Shown: one piece after another, positions 7,743-14,925 of the stretch | How positions within the stretch are numbered: position 1 is the first letter of the stretch | Layout of the letters: each line of letters opens with the position of its first letter | Source: Streptomyces sp. OR43 | GTDB taxonomy: Bacteria > Actinomycetota > Actinomycetes > Streptomycetales > Streptomycetaceae | DNA: 33,164 bases | Assembly: GCF_008042275.1 (NCBI RefSeq) | Contig: NZ_RDBK01000022.1 | Location: 272,267 to 305,430, forward strand | Reading direction: 5' to 3' | Made by a program: the position numbers and the translations under genes | Notes under the pieces: model-generated | Databases searched by the model: none | What the model was told of the DNA's origin: nothing | Seen by the model: only the letters and a program-made list of their open reading frames with translations

Positions 7743-8425
7743 TGACGGCCACCCACGCCGCGCCCGGCGCCGGACCCGTGGAGCACCTCGGACGGGGCCC
7801 GCTCACCACCGACGAACTAGCGGCCCGCATCGCCCGCGACATCGCGCCCGGCTCCTATGTCAACCTCGGCATCGGACAGCCGACCCGGATCGCCGAGCAT
7901 CTGCCGCCGGACGCGGGGATCGTGCTGCACACCGAGAACGGGATGCTCGGCATGGGCCCCGCCGCGGACGGCGACGCGATCGACCCCGACCTCACGAACG
8001 CGGGGAAGGTCCCGGTCACCGAGCTGCCCGGCGCGGCCTACTTCCACCACGCCGACTCCTTCGCGATGATGCGGGGCGGTCACCTGGACGTGTGCGTCCT
8101 CGGCGCCTTCGAGGTCTCGGCCCACGGTGACCTGGCCAACTGGCACACCGGCGACCCGGACGCCATCCCCGCAGTCGGCGGCGCGATGGACCTGGCCGTC
8201 GGTGCCCGGGAGGTCCTGGTGATGATGCGGCTGTTCACCCGGGACGGCGCCCCCAAGCTCGTGCCCGTCTGCACCTGCCCGCTCACCGGCAGCGGCTGCG
8301 TCAGCCGCGTCTACACCGACTACGGCGTCTTCGTGCCCGGCCCGGACGGGGTCAGGGTCCTGGAGACGTACGGGGCCACGGTCGAGGAACTGCGGGAACT
8401 GCTGGCCGTAGACCTGATCCGATGA
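7742..8425 (+). CDS. Family I CoA-transferase, subunit B (PcaJ/ScoB-like)
   Basis: A 227-residue beta subunit that carries the catalytic glutamate in HTENGMLGMGP (near residue 62), where the enzyme-CoA thioester forms. Further family segments are YVNLGIGQPT, HLDVCVLGAFEVSAHGDLANW and CTCPLTGSGCVSRVYTDYGVF. It is the last gene of the rightward gentisate operon. About 105 bases separate it from the TetR gene, and I see no strong terminator there. Partner and start follow from the ATGA overlap with subunit A. Confidence 0.88.
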   Translation: MTATHAAPGAGPVEHLGRGPLTTDELAARIARDIAPGSYVNLGIGQPTRIAEHLPPDAGIVLHTENGMLGMGPAADGDAIDPDLTNAGKVPVTELPGAAYFHHADSFAMMRGGHLDVCVLGAFEVSAHGDLANWHTGDPDAIPAVGGAMDLAVGAREVLVMMRLFTRDGAPKLVPVCTCPLTGSGCVSRVYTDYGVFVPGPDGVRVLETYGATVEELRELLAVDLIR

Positions 8426-8500
8426 GCCGCCGTGGCCGCTCGGTACACGGTGCGTCAGGACTCGGTGCGGTCTGTGTGGTACCCATCCGCTTCGTGCGGT

Positions 8501-8524
8501 CGACGCTCCGCGTCGCGTTAGGAT
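8501..8524 (+). promoter_or_regulatory. Candidate autoregulated, leaderless tetR promoter
   Basis: CGACGC-TCC-GCGTCG (8501-8515) is a perfect 6+6 inverted repeat. TAGGAT (8519-8524) follows as a -10 box six bases before the ATG at 8531. No Shine-Dalgarno sequence fits between them, so the mRNA is probably leaderless, common in Streptomyces. A palindrome abutting the -10 of a TetR gene suggests autorepression. The -35 is not clear. Confidence 0.45.
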
Positions 8525-8530
8525 CCGGTC

Positions 8531-9139
8531 ATGGCGAACCTTCGTGAGGCACAGAAGCAGATGACCCGTCGTCTGCTGCTGGAGTCGGGAATCGAGCAGT
8601 TCAAGGCGAAGGGGTACGCCGTCACCACGGTCGACGACATCGCGACCGCCGCGGGTACGACGCGGGCGACCTTCTACGCGTACTTCTCCTCCCGCAGCGA
8701 GCTGATGCAGGCCCTCATCGACGAGCAGCTGAACGAGGTGCTGCAGCGCGTCGGCTCGCCCGAGCACGGTTCCACCGCGCAGGGCCTCGTGGCCACCGTC
8801 GCCGACGGATCGCCGGAGGCGATCACGGACTGGCTGCGGCGTACCGCCGACAGCTGGCCGGCGATCTGGCCCCTCATCCGGATCGGCCGCGACGCCGCCG
8901 TGGTCGATCCGGAACTCACCGACCTGGTCGAGCGATGGATGGAGGAGGCCATCGGCGACATCGAGGACGGACTGACGGCGGCCGGGCGCCTGGAGCCGTA
9001 TCAGCGCCACTTCCGGGGTGTGCTGGCGATGGCCGAGCTCGACTTCGTCGCGCAGAACTGGCACCGCGCGGAGTGGAAGCTCACCCGCGACCAGATGCTC
9101 GAGGAGCTCGGGACCAGTTGGGTACGTCTGCTGCACTGA
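8531..9139 (+). CDS. TetR-family transcriptional regulator
   Basis: A 202-residue protein with a typical TetR helix-turn-helix in the first 60 residues (VTTVDDIATAAGTTRATFYAYFSSRSELM). An all-helical ligand domain follows that I cannot assign to a subfamily. It lies between the gentisate operon and the P450 operon and reads toward the convergent LysR gene. Targets could include the CoA-transferase end of the operon or itself, given the palindrome at its promoter. The 3' end overlaps an unusual 39-bp tandem repeat that contains its stop codon. Family is certain, ligand unknown. Confidence 0.88.
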   Translation: MANLREAQKQMTRRLLLESGIEQFKAKGYAVTTVDDIATAAGTTRATFYAYFSSRSELMQALIDEQLNEVLQRVGSPEHGSTAQGLVATVADGSPEAITDWLRRTADSWPAIWPLIRIGRDAAVVDPELTDLVERWMEEAIGDIEDGLTAAGRLEPYQRHFRGVLAMAELDFVAQNWHRAEWKLTRDQMLEELGTSWVRLLH

Positions 9140-9247
9140 ACGAGGCCGGGGACGCCGGCACGATGCCCGCTGCACTGAACCGGGGCGGGGCCACCGGCAC
9201 GACACCCGCTGGACTGAAGCAGGCCGGGGTAAGCGGCACGACGGCGG
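9131..9247. repeat. Three imperfect 39-bp tandem repeats at the tetR stop
   Basis: Copies at 9131-9169, 9170-9208 and 9209-9247 each begin CTGCACTGAA or CTGGACTGAA and contain GGCACGA. The first copy includes the last codons and TGA of tetR, so the gene end has been duplicated twice and drifted. The unit length equals 13 codons, and each copy keeps a TGA in the same register. The third copy runs into the terminator stem. Confidence 0.8.
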
Positions 9248-9275
9248 GCGTCGAACAGCAGCGCCCGCCGTCGTG
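9237..9275. terminator. Strong bidirectional terminator between tetR and lysR
   Basis: CACGACGGCGGGCG (9237-9250) and CGCCCGCCGTCGTG (9262-9275) pair perfectly over 14 bp around an 11-base loop. It lies between two convergent genes and ends three bases before the LysR stop codon, so it can end transcription from both sides. There is no T tract, normal for this kind of genome. Confidence 0.8.
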
Positions 9276-9277
9276 GT

Positions 9278-10204
9278 TCACAGGCTCGCCGCGGCGTCGA
9301 ACAGCAAGGCCCGCAGCCATTCGGTGAAGTACTGATCGGTCAGGCGCGGGTTCCATACGATGTCGATCCCGAGCCCCGGGAGCGGGAACGGGAACTCCTC
9401 GATCCGCAGCTCGGTGAGCGCCCGCATGGCGGTGGCCACCTGGAACCGCAGGAGCGCGACGCCGCCCCCGGCCCGGGCGACCAGGAACGGCACCAGCAGG
9501 AAGTCGGAGATCAGCTGACCGACCCGGTAGGTGACCCGGTGCTCCTCCAGCAACGCGTAGGGGAAGACACGCCGTTCGGTGTCGACGACGATGTGCCGCT
9601 GCGTGGTGAGGAGTTCCAGAGCGCTCGCCTCGGGCGGGGTGTCCGGCGAGGCCACCACCACACAGCGGTCGTTGTACAGCCGCTCGCGCGGGTACGGCGA
9701 GAAGTGGCCCTCGGAGAGCAGCACGACGTCGACGCCCCGGTCGGTGAAGGTGGCCTCGGTCGGCACCGTGATCGTGCGCACGCGCAAGGTGGCGTGCGGG
9801 GCGCGCTCGGCGACGAGCCGGGTCAGGTGGGGGCCGATGACGAACGCCGTGCTGTTCGTCATGGCGACCGTGATGACGCGCCGGTCCGTGGCCGGGTCGA
9901 AGCTCGGGAAGTCCACGATGCGTGCCGTCTGCTCCAGGGCGCTGCGCAACGGTGCGATCAGCTCCAGTGCGTGCGGGGTGAGCGTGACGCCGGTGCCCTG
10001 CCGGACGACGAGGTCGTCACCCAGCAGCCGCCGCATGCGGGTGAGGGCGTGGCTCATCGCCGGCTGTGAAAGCCCGACCCGTTCCGCCGCCCTGGTCACC
10101 GATCCCTCCTCCAGGAGCGCGAGAAGGGGCACCAGCAGATTGAGGTTGACCGAGGCCAGCCGGTCCAGCCCCGAACGTGTGGTGCCCTCTTCGCCGTCAT
10201 TCAT
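9278..10204 (-). CDS. LysR-family regulator, probable regulator of the P450 and hydrolase genes
   Basis: A 308-residue LysR protein. The N-terminal winged helix (residues 15-75) reads NLNLLVPLLALLEEGSVTRAAERVGLSQPAMSHAL, the style of the NodD/LinR/PcpR branch that often controls degradation of aromatic compounds. A periplasmic-binding-like effector domain fills the rest. ATG at 10204 is used; a 27-residue extension is possible but overlaps the reductase gene. It starts ten bases after the ferredoxin reductase stop, making it the last gene of the P450 operon rather than divergent from a target. It probably acts at the divergent region 12715-12935, which is inference. Confidence 0.85.
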   Translation of the reverse strand: MNDGEEGTTRSGLDRLASVNLNLLVPLLALLEEGSVTRAAERVGLSQPAMSHALTRMRRLLGDDLVVRQGTGVTLTPHALELIAPLRSALEQTARIVDFPSFDPATDRRVITVAMTNSTAFVIGPHLTRLVAERAPHATLRVRTITVPTEATFTDRGVDVVLLSEGHFSPYPRERLYNDRCVVVASPDTPPEASALELLTTQRHIVVDTERRVFPYALLEEHRVTYRVGQLISDFLLVPFLVARAGGGVALLRFQVATAMRALTELRIEEFPFPLPGLGIDIVWNPRLTDQYFTEWLRALLFDAAASL

Positions 10205-10214
10205 GGACCAGACC

Positions 10215-11360
10215 TTACGAGTCCGCCCGGGCCGTGCGGCGCAGCCGGGGGATCGGGATCCGGTAGTCGAGCGCCACGGCCGCACCGCTGCCGTCGGCGT
10301 GGGTCCAGCGCATCAGCGCCGGCTCGCCACCGGGTCCGCCGTCGACGTAGACGGGTTCACCCACCAGCGGCAGAAAGCCCACGGCCTTCAGACGCAGTCC
10401 GAACTGCTCGGTCCAGAAGTACGGCTGGAGCCGGAGCGCGGGTGCGTCCTCGCCGTGGACGAGTGCCCGGGCCGCGGCCTTCGCCTGCTCGATCGCGCTG
10501 CTCCACAGCGGGAGACGACGCAGACCGTGCGGGGTGGGGAAGGCCGTGAGGTCGCCCACGGCCGCGACGTCGGGACGGACGAGCCCGCGCGCGTCGACCG
10601 GGATGACGCCTCCCTCGGGGACGAGTCCCGTGTCCGCGAGCCACTCCGTGTTGGGGACGTCGCCGACGGCGGACACGAGAAGCTCCGCTTCGAGGGCTGT
10701 GCCGTCGGCGAGTACGGCCCGGGCGTTCTCCCCGGACCCTTCGATCCGTACCGCTCCCGACTCCACGAGGATGAGCCCCCGTTCCCGCGCGGCCGCGGTG
10801 AAGACGTCGGCGAGGTACGGGCCGAGCTGCCCGGCCAGGGGCCGGCCCCGGGAGACCAGGGTGACCCGGCAGCCGGCGGCCAGGCACCCGGAGGCGATCT
10901 CCATCCCGAGCGGGCCCCCGCCGACCACGACGACCGACGGCCCGGCCGCCAGCCGGCCGCGCAGCCGGAGGGCGTCGTCGAGACCCCGCAGGGTGAGCTC
11001 GCCGGACAGGGCGGACAGCCGTCGTGACCGGGAGCCGGTGGCGAGGACGACACGGTCGTACGGCAGGGCGGTGCCGTCATCGAGCGTGACGAGCCGGCGG
11101 TCGAGGTTCAGCCCGGTCGCGCGTACGCCCAGGAGTTCCGTCGCCCCGTGCCCGGCCGGAGGCAGTTCGTGCGACGTCGTGTCGGTGCCGTCGAGCAGCA
11201 GCGCCTTGGAGAGCGCCGGGCGGCTGTACGCCGGGTGGGGTTCGTCGCCGACGATCGTCAGCTCGCCGTCGAAGCCGGTCGCGCGGAGTGTGTCGGCGGC
11301 GGTGAGCCCGGCGATCCCGTTGCCGACGACCACCACGCGGGCCGGCCCGGCGCCGCTCAC
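10215..11360 (-). CDS. Ferredoxin reductase, FAD/NAD(P)H-dependent, P450 partner
   Basis: A 381-residue two-dinucleotide-fold flavoprotein of the ferredoxin reductase type found with P450s and Rieske dioxygenases. The FAD motif GNGIAG starts at residue 13, the NAD(P)H motif GGGPLG lies near 150 and the second FAD contact AAVGDLTAFP near 265. The family segment PYFWTEQFG lies near residue 320. GTG at 11360 is the start because it overlaps the ferredoxin stop (GTGA). An ORF extending 93 codons further runs through the ferredoxin and P450 genes out of frame. It would pass electrons from NAD(P)H to the adjacent ferredoxin. Confidence 0.9.
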   Translation of the reverse strand: MSGAGPARVVVVGNGIAGLTAADTLRATGFDGELTIVGDEPHPAYSRPALSKALLLDGTDTTSHELPPAGHGATELLGVRATGLNLDRRLVTLDDGTALPYDRVVLATGSRSRRLSALSGELTLRGLDDALRLRGRLAAGPSVVVVGGGPLGMEIASGCLAAGCRVTLVSRGRPLAGQLGPYLADVFTAAARERGLILVESGAVRIEGSGENARAVLADGTALEAELLVSAVGDVPNTEWLADTGLVPEGGVIPVDARGLVRPDVAAVGDLTAFPTPHGLRRLPLWSSAIEQAKAAARALVHGEDAPALRLQPYFWTEQFGLRLKAVGFLPLVGEPVYVDGGPGGEPALMRWTHADGSGAAVALDYRIPIPRLRRTARADS

Positions 11361-11545
11361 GCGATCCTCAGCGCGGCGACCGGGCACACCCGGACGGCGG
11401 CGTTCGCCGGGGCCGTGTCGGCGCCGTCGATCTCCTCGCGGTCCAGGACGAGCTCGCCGTCGTCGTCGAGGTGCATGAGCTGCGGCGCGGCCTCCTCGCA
11501 CAGGCCGTGGCCCTCGCAGCGGGGGCGGTCGAGAACGATCCTCAT
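11357..11545 (-). CDS. Small [3Fe-4S]-type ferredoxin, P450 electron carrier
   Basis: A 62-residue ferredoxin with cysteines C10, C16 and C54 in CEGHGLC and CPVAALRI. The position that holds the fourth ligand in [4Fe-4S] ferredoxins is H13, as in the CX2HX2C group seen beside actinobacterial P450s, so the cluster is probably [3Fe-4S] or an atypical His-containing one. Acidic residues (DDDGE, DREEIDGAD) suit docking to basic partners. It overlaps both neighbours by four bases, giving the strict gene order P450, ferredoxin, reductase. Confidence 0.9.
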   Translation of the reverse strand: MRIVLDRPRCEGHGLCEEAAPQLMHLDDDGELVLDREEIDGADTAPANAAVRVCPVAALRIA

Positions 11546-12714
11546 GCCGCGACCACCTCCAGGACGGGGAGCTCCTCGATGCTCCGGGTGATGTTGCCGG
11601 GAACGCGGACCTCGGGCCCGACCACGAGGCGCTGGACACGCCGGGACAGCGCGTCGATCACGGCGTGGGCTTCCAGCCGGGCGAGTCCCTGGCCCGCGCA
11701 GCCGTGCGGGCCGTAGCCGAACGAGAGGTGGTCGACGGGGTTGCGCTCGACGAGGAAGGTGTCCGGGTCCTCGAAATGCCGTGGGTCGCGGTTGCCGGCG
11801 CCGAAGAGGACGGCGACCTGGGCGCCGGCGGGGATGACGGTTCCGTCGATCTCGACGTCCTCGGTGGCGCGGCGGCCCCAGGCGTGCACGGGGGACCAGA
11901 AGCGGAGCACCTCGTTGAACGCCGCCGGTACCAGCGAGGGGTCCTTGCGGATCTGTGCGAGCCGGCCGGGATGCGAGCCGATGAGGGCGACGATGTTGCC
12001 GATCGCCGCGACCGTGGTGTCGATCCCCGCACCGAGGTACTGGTGGATGATGGCGCCCGCCGAACCCGGCGCGATGGCGCCGCGTGCTTCGGCGTCGAAG
12101 ATGCCGCGCCCCACGGAACCCTCGGCCAGATCGGCGGCGCGGACCTCGGAGCACCAGGCGTAGAGCTCGCCGGCGATCGGGAAGCTCTCCGCCGTGCGCC
12201 GGTTCATCGGACCGATGACCTGCATGGCGGCCTGCCCCCAGCGCAGCATGTTGGCGCGTGCCTGGCCGGTGAAGCCGATCAGGTCGGCGACGACCTCGAG
12301 CGGGAACGCCCGGGCGAGGGCGTCGATCGCCTCGAAGCTGCCCTGTTCGACGAGTTCGGCGACCAGCGCGTCGGCCTTGGCCTCGATCCGCCCCTTCAGC
12401 CCGCGCAGCGCGCGCGGGGAGAGGTTCTCGGTGAGGGTGGCCCGCAGTGAGGTGTGCGCCGGTGGATCGGACGCGAGCGAGGTGCCGCTCAGGGCCTCGT
12501 TGACCATCGGGTTGAACCCGATGGAGTCCGAGGAGAACGACTGCCAGTCGGCGAGGGCGCCGCGGATGGCTTCGTACCGGGTGAGCACATGGACGTCGTT
12601 CCGCCGGAGATGGACGACCGGGCCCAGTTCCCGCAGCTCGGCGTAGACGGGATAGGGGTCGAGCACGACCTCGTCCGCGAAGAGGTCGATATCGGAGGCA
12701 CATGGAGTGGTCAT
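11542..12714 (-). CDS. Cytochrome P450 (class I bacterial)
   Basis: A 390-residue soluble P450. The heme-binding loop FGYGPHGCAG has its cysteine at residue 339. The I-helix oxygen-activation motif GAGIDTT is at 228-234 and the ExxR pair E268-VL-R271 is intact. The overall style recalls CYP199-like enzymes that hydroxylate or O-demethylate benzoates; that is an impression, not a comparison. In this setting it could demethylate a methoxybenzoate to 3-hydroxybenzoate or oxidise a larger aromatic. ATG at 12714 has no clear ribosome site. A palindrome GGCCA-GTGAAG-TGGCC (12717-12732) covers that position instead. It is the first gene of a four-gene leftward operon with its own ferredoxin and reductase. 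Confidence 0.9.
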   Translation of the reverse strand: MTTPCASDIDLFADEVVLDPYPVYAELRELGPVVHLRRNDVHVLTRYEAIRGALADWQSFSSDSIGFNPMVNEALSGTSLASDPPAHTSLRATLTENLSPRALRGLKGRIEAKADALVAELVEQGSFEAIDALARAFPLEVVADLIGFTGQARANMLRWGQAAMQVIGPMNRRTAESFPIAGELYAWCSEVRAADLAEGSVGRGIFDAEARGAIAPGSAGAIIHQYLGAGIDTTVAAIGNIVALIGSHPGRLAQIRKDPSLVPAAFNEVLRFWSPVHAWGRRATEDVEIDGTVIPAGAQVAVLFGAGNRDPRHFEDPDTFLVERNPVDHLSFGYGPHGCAGQGLARLEAHAVIDALSRRVQRLVVGPEVRVPGNITRSIEELPVLEVVAA

Positions 12715-12760
12715 GCGGCCAGTGAAGTGGCCGCGCTCGCATCCAACAAGTGAATGATTG

Positions 12761-12776
12761 GCATGCGGTGGCATGC
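12761..12776. promoter_or_regulatory. Doubled GCATGC element in the P450/hydrolase divergent region
   Basis: GCATGC-GGTG-GCATGC sits in the 221-base gap between two divergent operons. Each half is itself palindromic, and with flanking bases they form a direct repeat of TGGCATGC at exactly ten bases, one helical turn. This looks like a tandem regulator site, with the co-located LysR protein the obvious candidate, but no factor can be named. Confidence 0.4.
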
Positions 12777-12854
12777 AGAAAATCGATGAACGCCCCTGTA
12801 GTGGCGACCCTCGGCACACCCTTGGATGAATATTTTTTCTAGGTGTCTGATTCA

Positions 12855-12884
12855 TTGACGCCATGTAAAGCGAATGGCTACGGT
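12855..12884 (+). promoter_or_regulatory. Candidate promoter of the hydrolase operon
   Basis: TTGACG (12855-12860) and TACGGT (12879-12884) are separated by 18 bases. They follow an AT-rich stretch (ATATTTTTTCTAG) and precede the ATG at 12936 by about 50 bases. The segment ACGCCATGT...AATG within it (12858-12876) is shared with the MFS promoter region. Confidence 0.45.
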
Positions 12885-12935
12885 GAGGCCAGCCACAAGG
12901 TGCGATGCACCCCACCCGTACATGTGAGGGCAGGC

Positions 12936-13910
12936 ATGAGCGTCAAGACCAACACCGTGAACACTGTTCTGGGGCCGGTGCCCACCGAGGATCTGGGGGT
13001 CGTCTCGGTCCACGAGGCCCTGCTGTCGGTGGTTCCGGGTGCGGAGTACGCCTTCGACATCACCATCGACCGCGCGGAGGTCTTCGAGACCCTCGCCGCG
13101 AAGCTGACGGACTTCCGGACCCAGGGCGGCGGCACGATCGTCGACAGCACCGGGATGTTCCACGGCCGGGACGTCCGGCTCTACGAGGCCCTCTCCCGCG
13201 CGACCGGCGTACATATCGTCGCTTCGACGGGACAGGGCCCGGAAGAGATGCTGGGCGGCTACTTCCTCACGCCGCAGACCAACCCGCCGACGCCCTGGCC
13301 GGCCGAGAAGTTCGCCGACCTCTTCACCCAGGAGGTCACCGAGGGCATGGTCGTCCCCCGCGTGGAGCGACGCGCCGCCGCCGGCCTGGTCGCCACCGTC
13401 GCGACCCCCGCGGGTATGACGGCGACCGACGAGAGCCTGCTCCGCGGCGCCGCCCGGACCGCCAGGGACACCGGCGTCGCGCTCTCCGTCCGCTACGGCG
13501 ACGACGCCCTGCACGACCTCGGCGTCGCCCTGGACGAGCAACTGCCTGCCGACCGCGTCGTCGTCGCGGGACTCGACCGCAAGGACGCCGTCGTCGCCGG
13601 CGCACCCCAGGAGGTCGCCCGCCGCGGCGCCTACGTGGCACTCGACCACGTCGGCGTCCAGGACGAGGCCCACATCAGCGACGCCGAGCGCGCCGCCCTG
13701 GTCGCCGGCCTCGTACGGTCCGGCCACGGCAACCGGGTCCTGCTGTCCAGCAGTTCGACCGGAGTGGCCAAGGGCCATGCCGGCAACGGCCTTCCGTACA
13801 GCTACGTCCTGACCACTTTCGTCCCGCTCCTGAAGGCACAGGGCGTCGGCGACGAGGACGCGCGGCGGATTCTCGTGGACAACCCGCGCGACCTGCTGTC
13901 GGTGAGCTGA
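12936..13910 (+). CDS. Phosphotriesterase-family protein lacking metal ligands (probable pseudoenzyme)
   Basis: A 324-residue homologue of the next protein; both begin NTVLG and read alike through GGGTxVDxTG and TGVHIVA. The metal-site positions of the neighbour are lost here: HEH becomes H26-E-A28, the bridging lysine becomes A153, the two later metal histidines become R186 and G212, and the aspartate becomes S273. Only H26 survives, so binuclear metal hydrolysis seems impossible. Yet the frame is intact with normal codon use, arguing for a kept structural or binding role, perhaps as partner of the intact paralogue, since this family forms dimers. Start ATG at 12936 has AGGGCAGG upstream. 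It leads the rightward operon. Confidence 0.85.
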   Translation: MSVKTNTVNTVLGPVPTEDLGVVSVHEALLSVVPGAEYAFDITIDRAEVFETLAAKLTDFRTQGGGTIVDSTGMFHGRDVRLYEALSRATGVHIVASTGQGPEEMLGGYFLTPQTNPPTPWPAEKFADLFTQEVTEGMVVPRVERRAAAGLVATVATPAGMTATDESLLRGAARTARDTGVALSVRYGDDALHDLGVALDEQLPADRVVVAGLDRKDAVVAGAPQEVARRGAYVALDHVGVQDEAHISDAERAALVAGLVRSGHGNRVLLSSSSTGVAKGHAGNGLPYSYVLTTFVPLLKAQGVGDEDARRILVDNPRDLLSVS

Positions 13911-13960
13911 GCGCACCGACCCGCACGACCATCAAGTCTCTTCATTCAAAGGTGAGTGCT

Positions 13961-14914
13961 GTGTCGAGAGTGAACACCGTCCTCGGGACGATCCCGGCCG
14001 AGGAGCTGGGCCTCGTGGCCATCCATGAGCACATTGGCTACGGCATGCCCGGCTCCGAGCTGGACACGAAGTGGTGGAAGTCCCCCGAGCAGCGGTACGA
14101 GGAGACCGTCCCGAAGCTGCGCGCGTTCCACGAGTACGGCGGCGGGACGTTCGTCGACGCGACCGGGATCTGCAACGGCCGTGACGTCGACTACTACAAG
14201 TCGCTCTCGGCGAAGACCGGCGTCCACATCGTCGCCTGCACCGGCTTCGTCGGCGGCGACACCGCGCTGGCGCACTTCGCCCGGGCCGATGTGGACTACC
14301 TGAACCGGCAGTTCGTCCACGAGATCACCGTCGGCATCGGCGGCACCGGCAGCCGCGCCGGTGTCATCAAGGTCGGCGTGAGCCGCGGCGGCCGCATGAC
14401 GGACCTGGACAAGCGCATCTACCGCGCCGCGGCCCGCGCCTCGCTCACCACGGGCGTCCCCGTCCTGACCCACCTCGCGATCGACGCGGAGAACGCCATC
14501 GCGATCTTCAACGAGGAGGGACTGCCCCTGGACCGCGTCCTGTTCGGACACGTCGACGACGGCGTGAACGCGGACAAGACGCGTGACGTCTGGATCGCGG
14601 AACAGGGCGGACGCATCGGCTTCGACACCTTCGGTTACGAGACCGAGCTGCCGGACCCGCCGTTCTGGGCCCGCCCCCGCCAGGAACGCCTGGACCACTT
14701 CCTCCGGTTCATCGGAGACGGGCGCCTGACGCAGGTCCTCGCCTCCGCCGACGCCAACTGCAGCGCGCTGGGCTGGCCGGGCGTCAAGGGCCACACCGTC
14801 AACTACCTCTTCGAGGACCTCATCCCGGACCTCCGCGCCGCGGGTCTCGACGAGGCCGCGATCAAGACGATCTTCGTGGACAACCCGGCCGACTTCCTCA
14901 CCATCCAGAAGTAG
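13961..14914 (+). CDS. Phosphotriesterase-family metal-dependent hydrolase or lactonase
   Basis: A 317-residue amidohydrolase-superfamily protein with a full binuclear metal site: H22 and H24 (HEH), K137 (bridging, normally carboxylated), H171, H197 and D264. Phosphotriesterase-like proteins in catabolic clusters are mostly lactonases or esterases, so a lactone or ester of the pathway substrate is the likeliest target. The GTG at 13961 is chosen because AAAGGTGAG lies just upstream and it aligns with the paralogue's start. It follows the degenerate paralogue by 50 bases, the result of a tandem duplication. The true substrate is unknown. Confidence 0.88.
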   Translation: MSRVNTVLGTIPAEELGLVAIHEHIGYGMPGSELDTKWWKSPEQRYEETVPKLRAFHEYGGGTFVDATGICNGRDVDYYKSLSAKTGVHIVACTGFVGGDTALAHFARADVDYLNRQFVHEITVGIGGTGSRAGVIKVGVSRGGRMTDLDKRIYRAAARASLTTGVPVLTHLAIDAENAIAIFNEEGLPLDRVLFGHVDDGVNADKTRDVWIAEQGGRIGFDTFGYETELPDPPFWARPRQERLDHFLRFIGDGRLTQVLASADANCSALGWPGVKGHTVNYLFEDLIPDLRAAGLDEAAIKTIFVDNPADFLTIQK

Positions 14915-14925
14915 AGAGAACCACC

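Noticed and set aside
11360..12915. Longer frames joining the ferredoxin reductase or ferredoxin to upstream sequence as fusions
   Set aside because: The upstream parts are out-of-frame readings of the ferredoxin and P450 genes. Overlapping GTGA and ATGA starts explain the real ends.
12905..13960. 669-codon frame suggesting a fused double phosphotriesterase
   Set aside because: Its first 350 codons are an Arg-rich frame-shifted reading of the first paralogue; the second gene has its own ribosome site and GTG.
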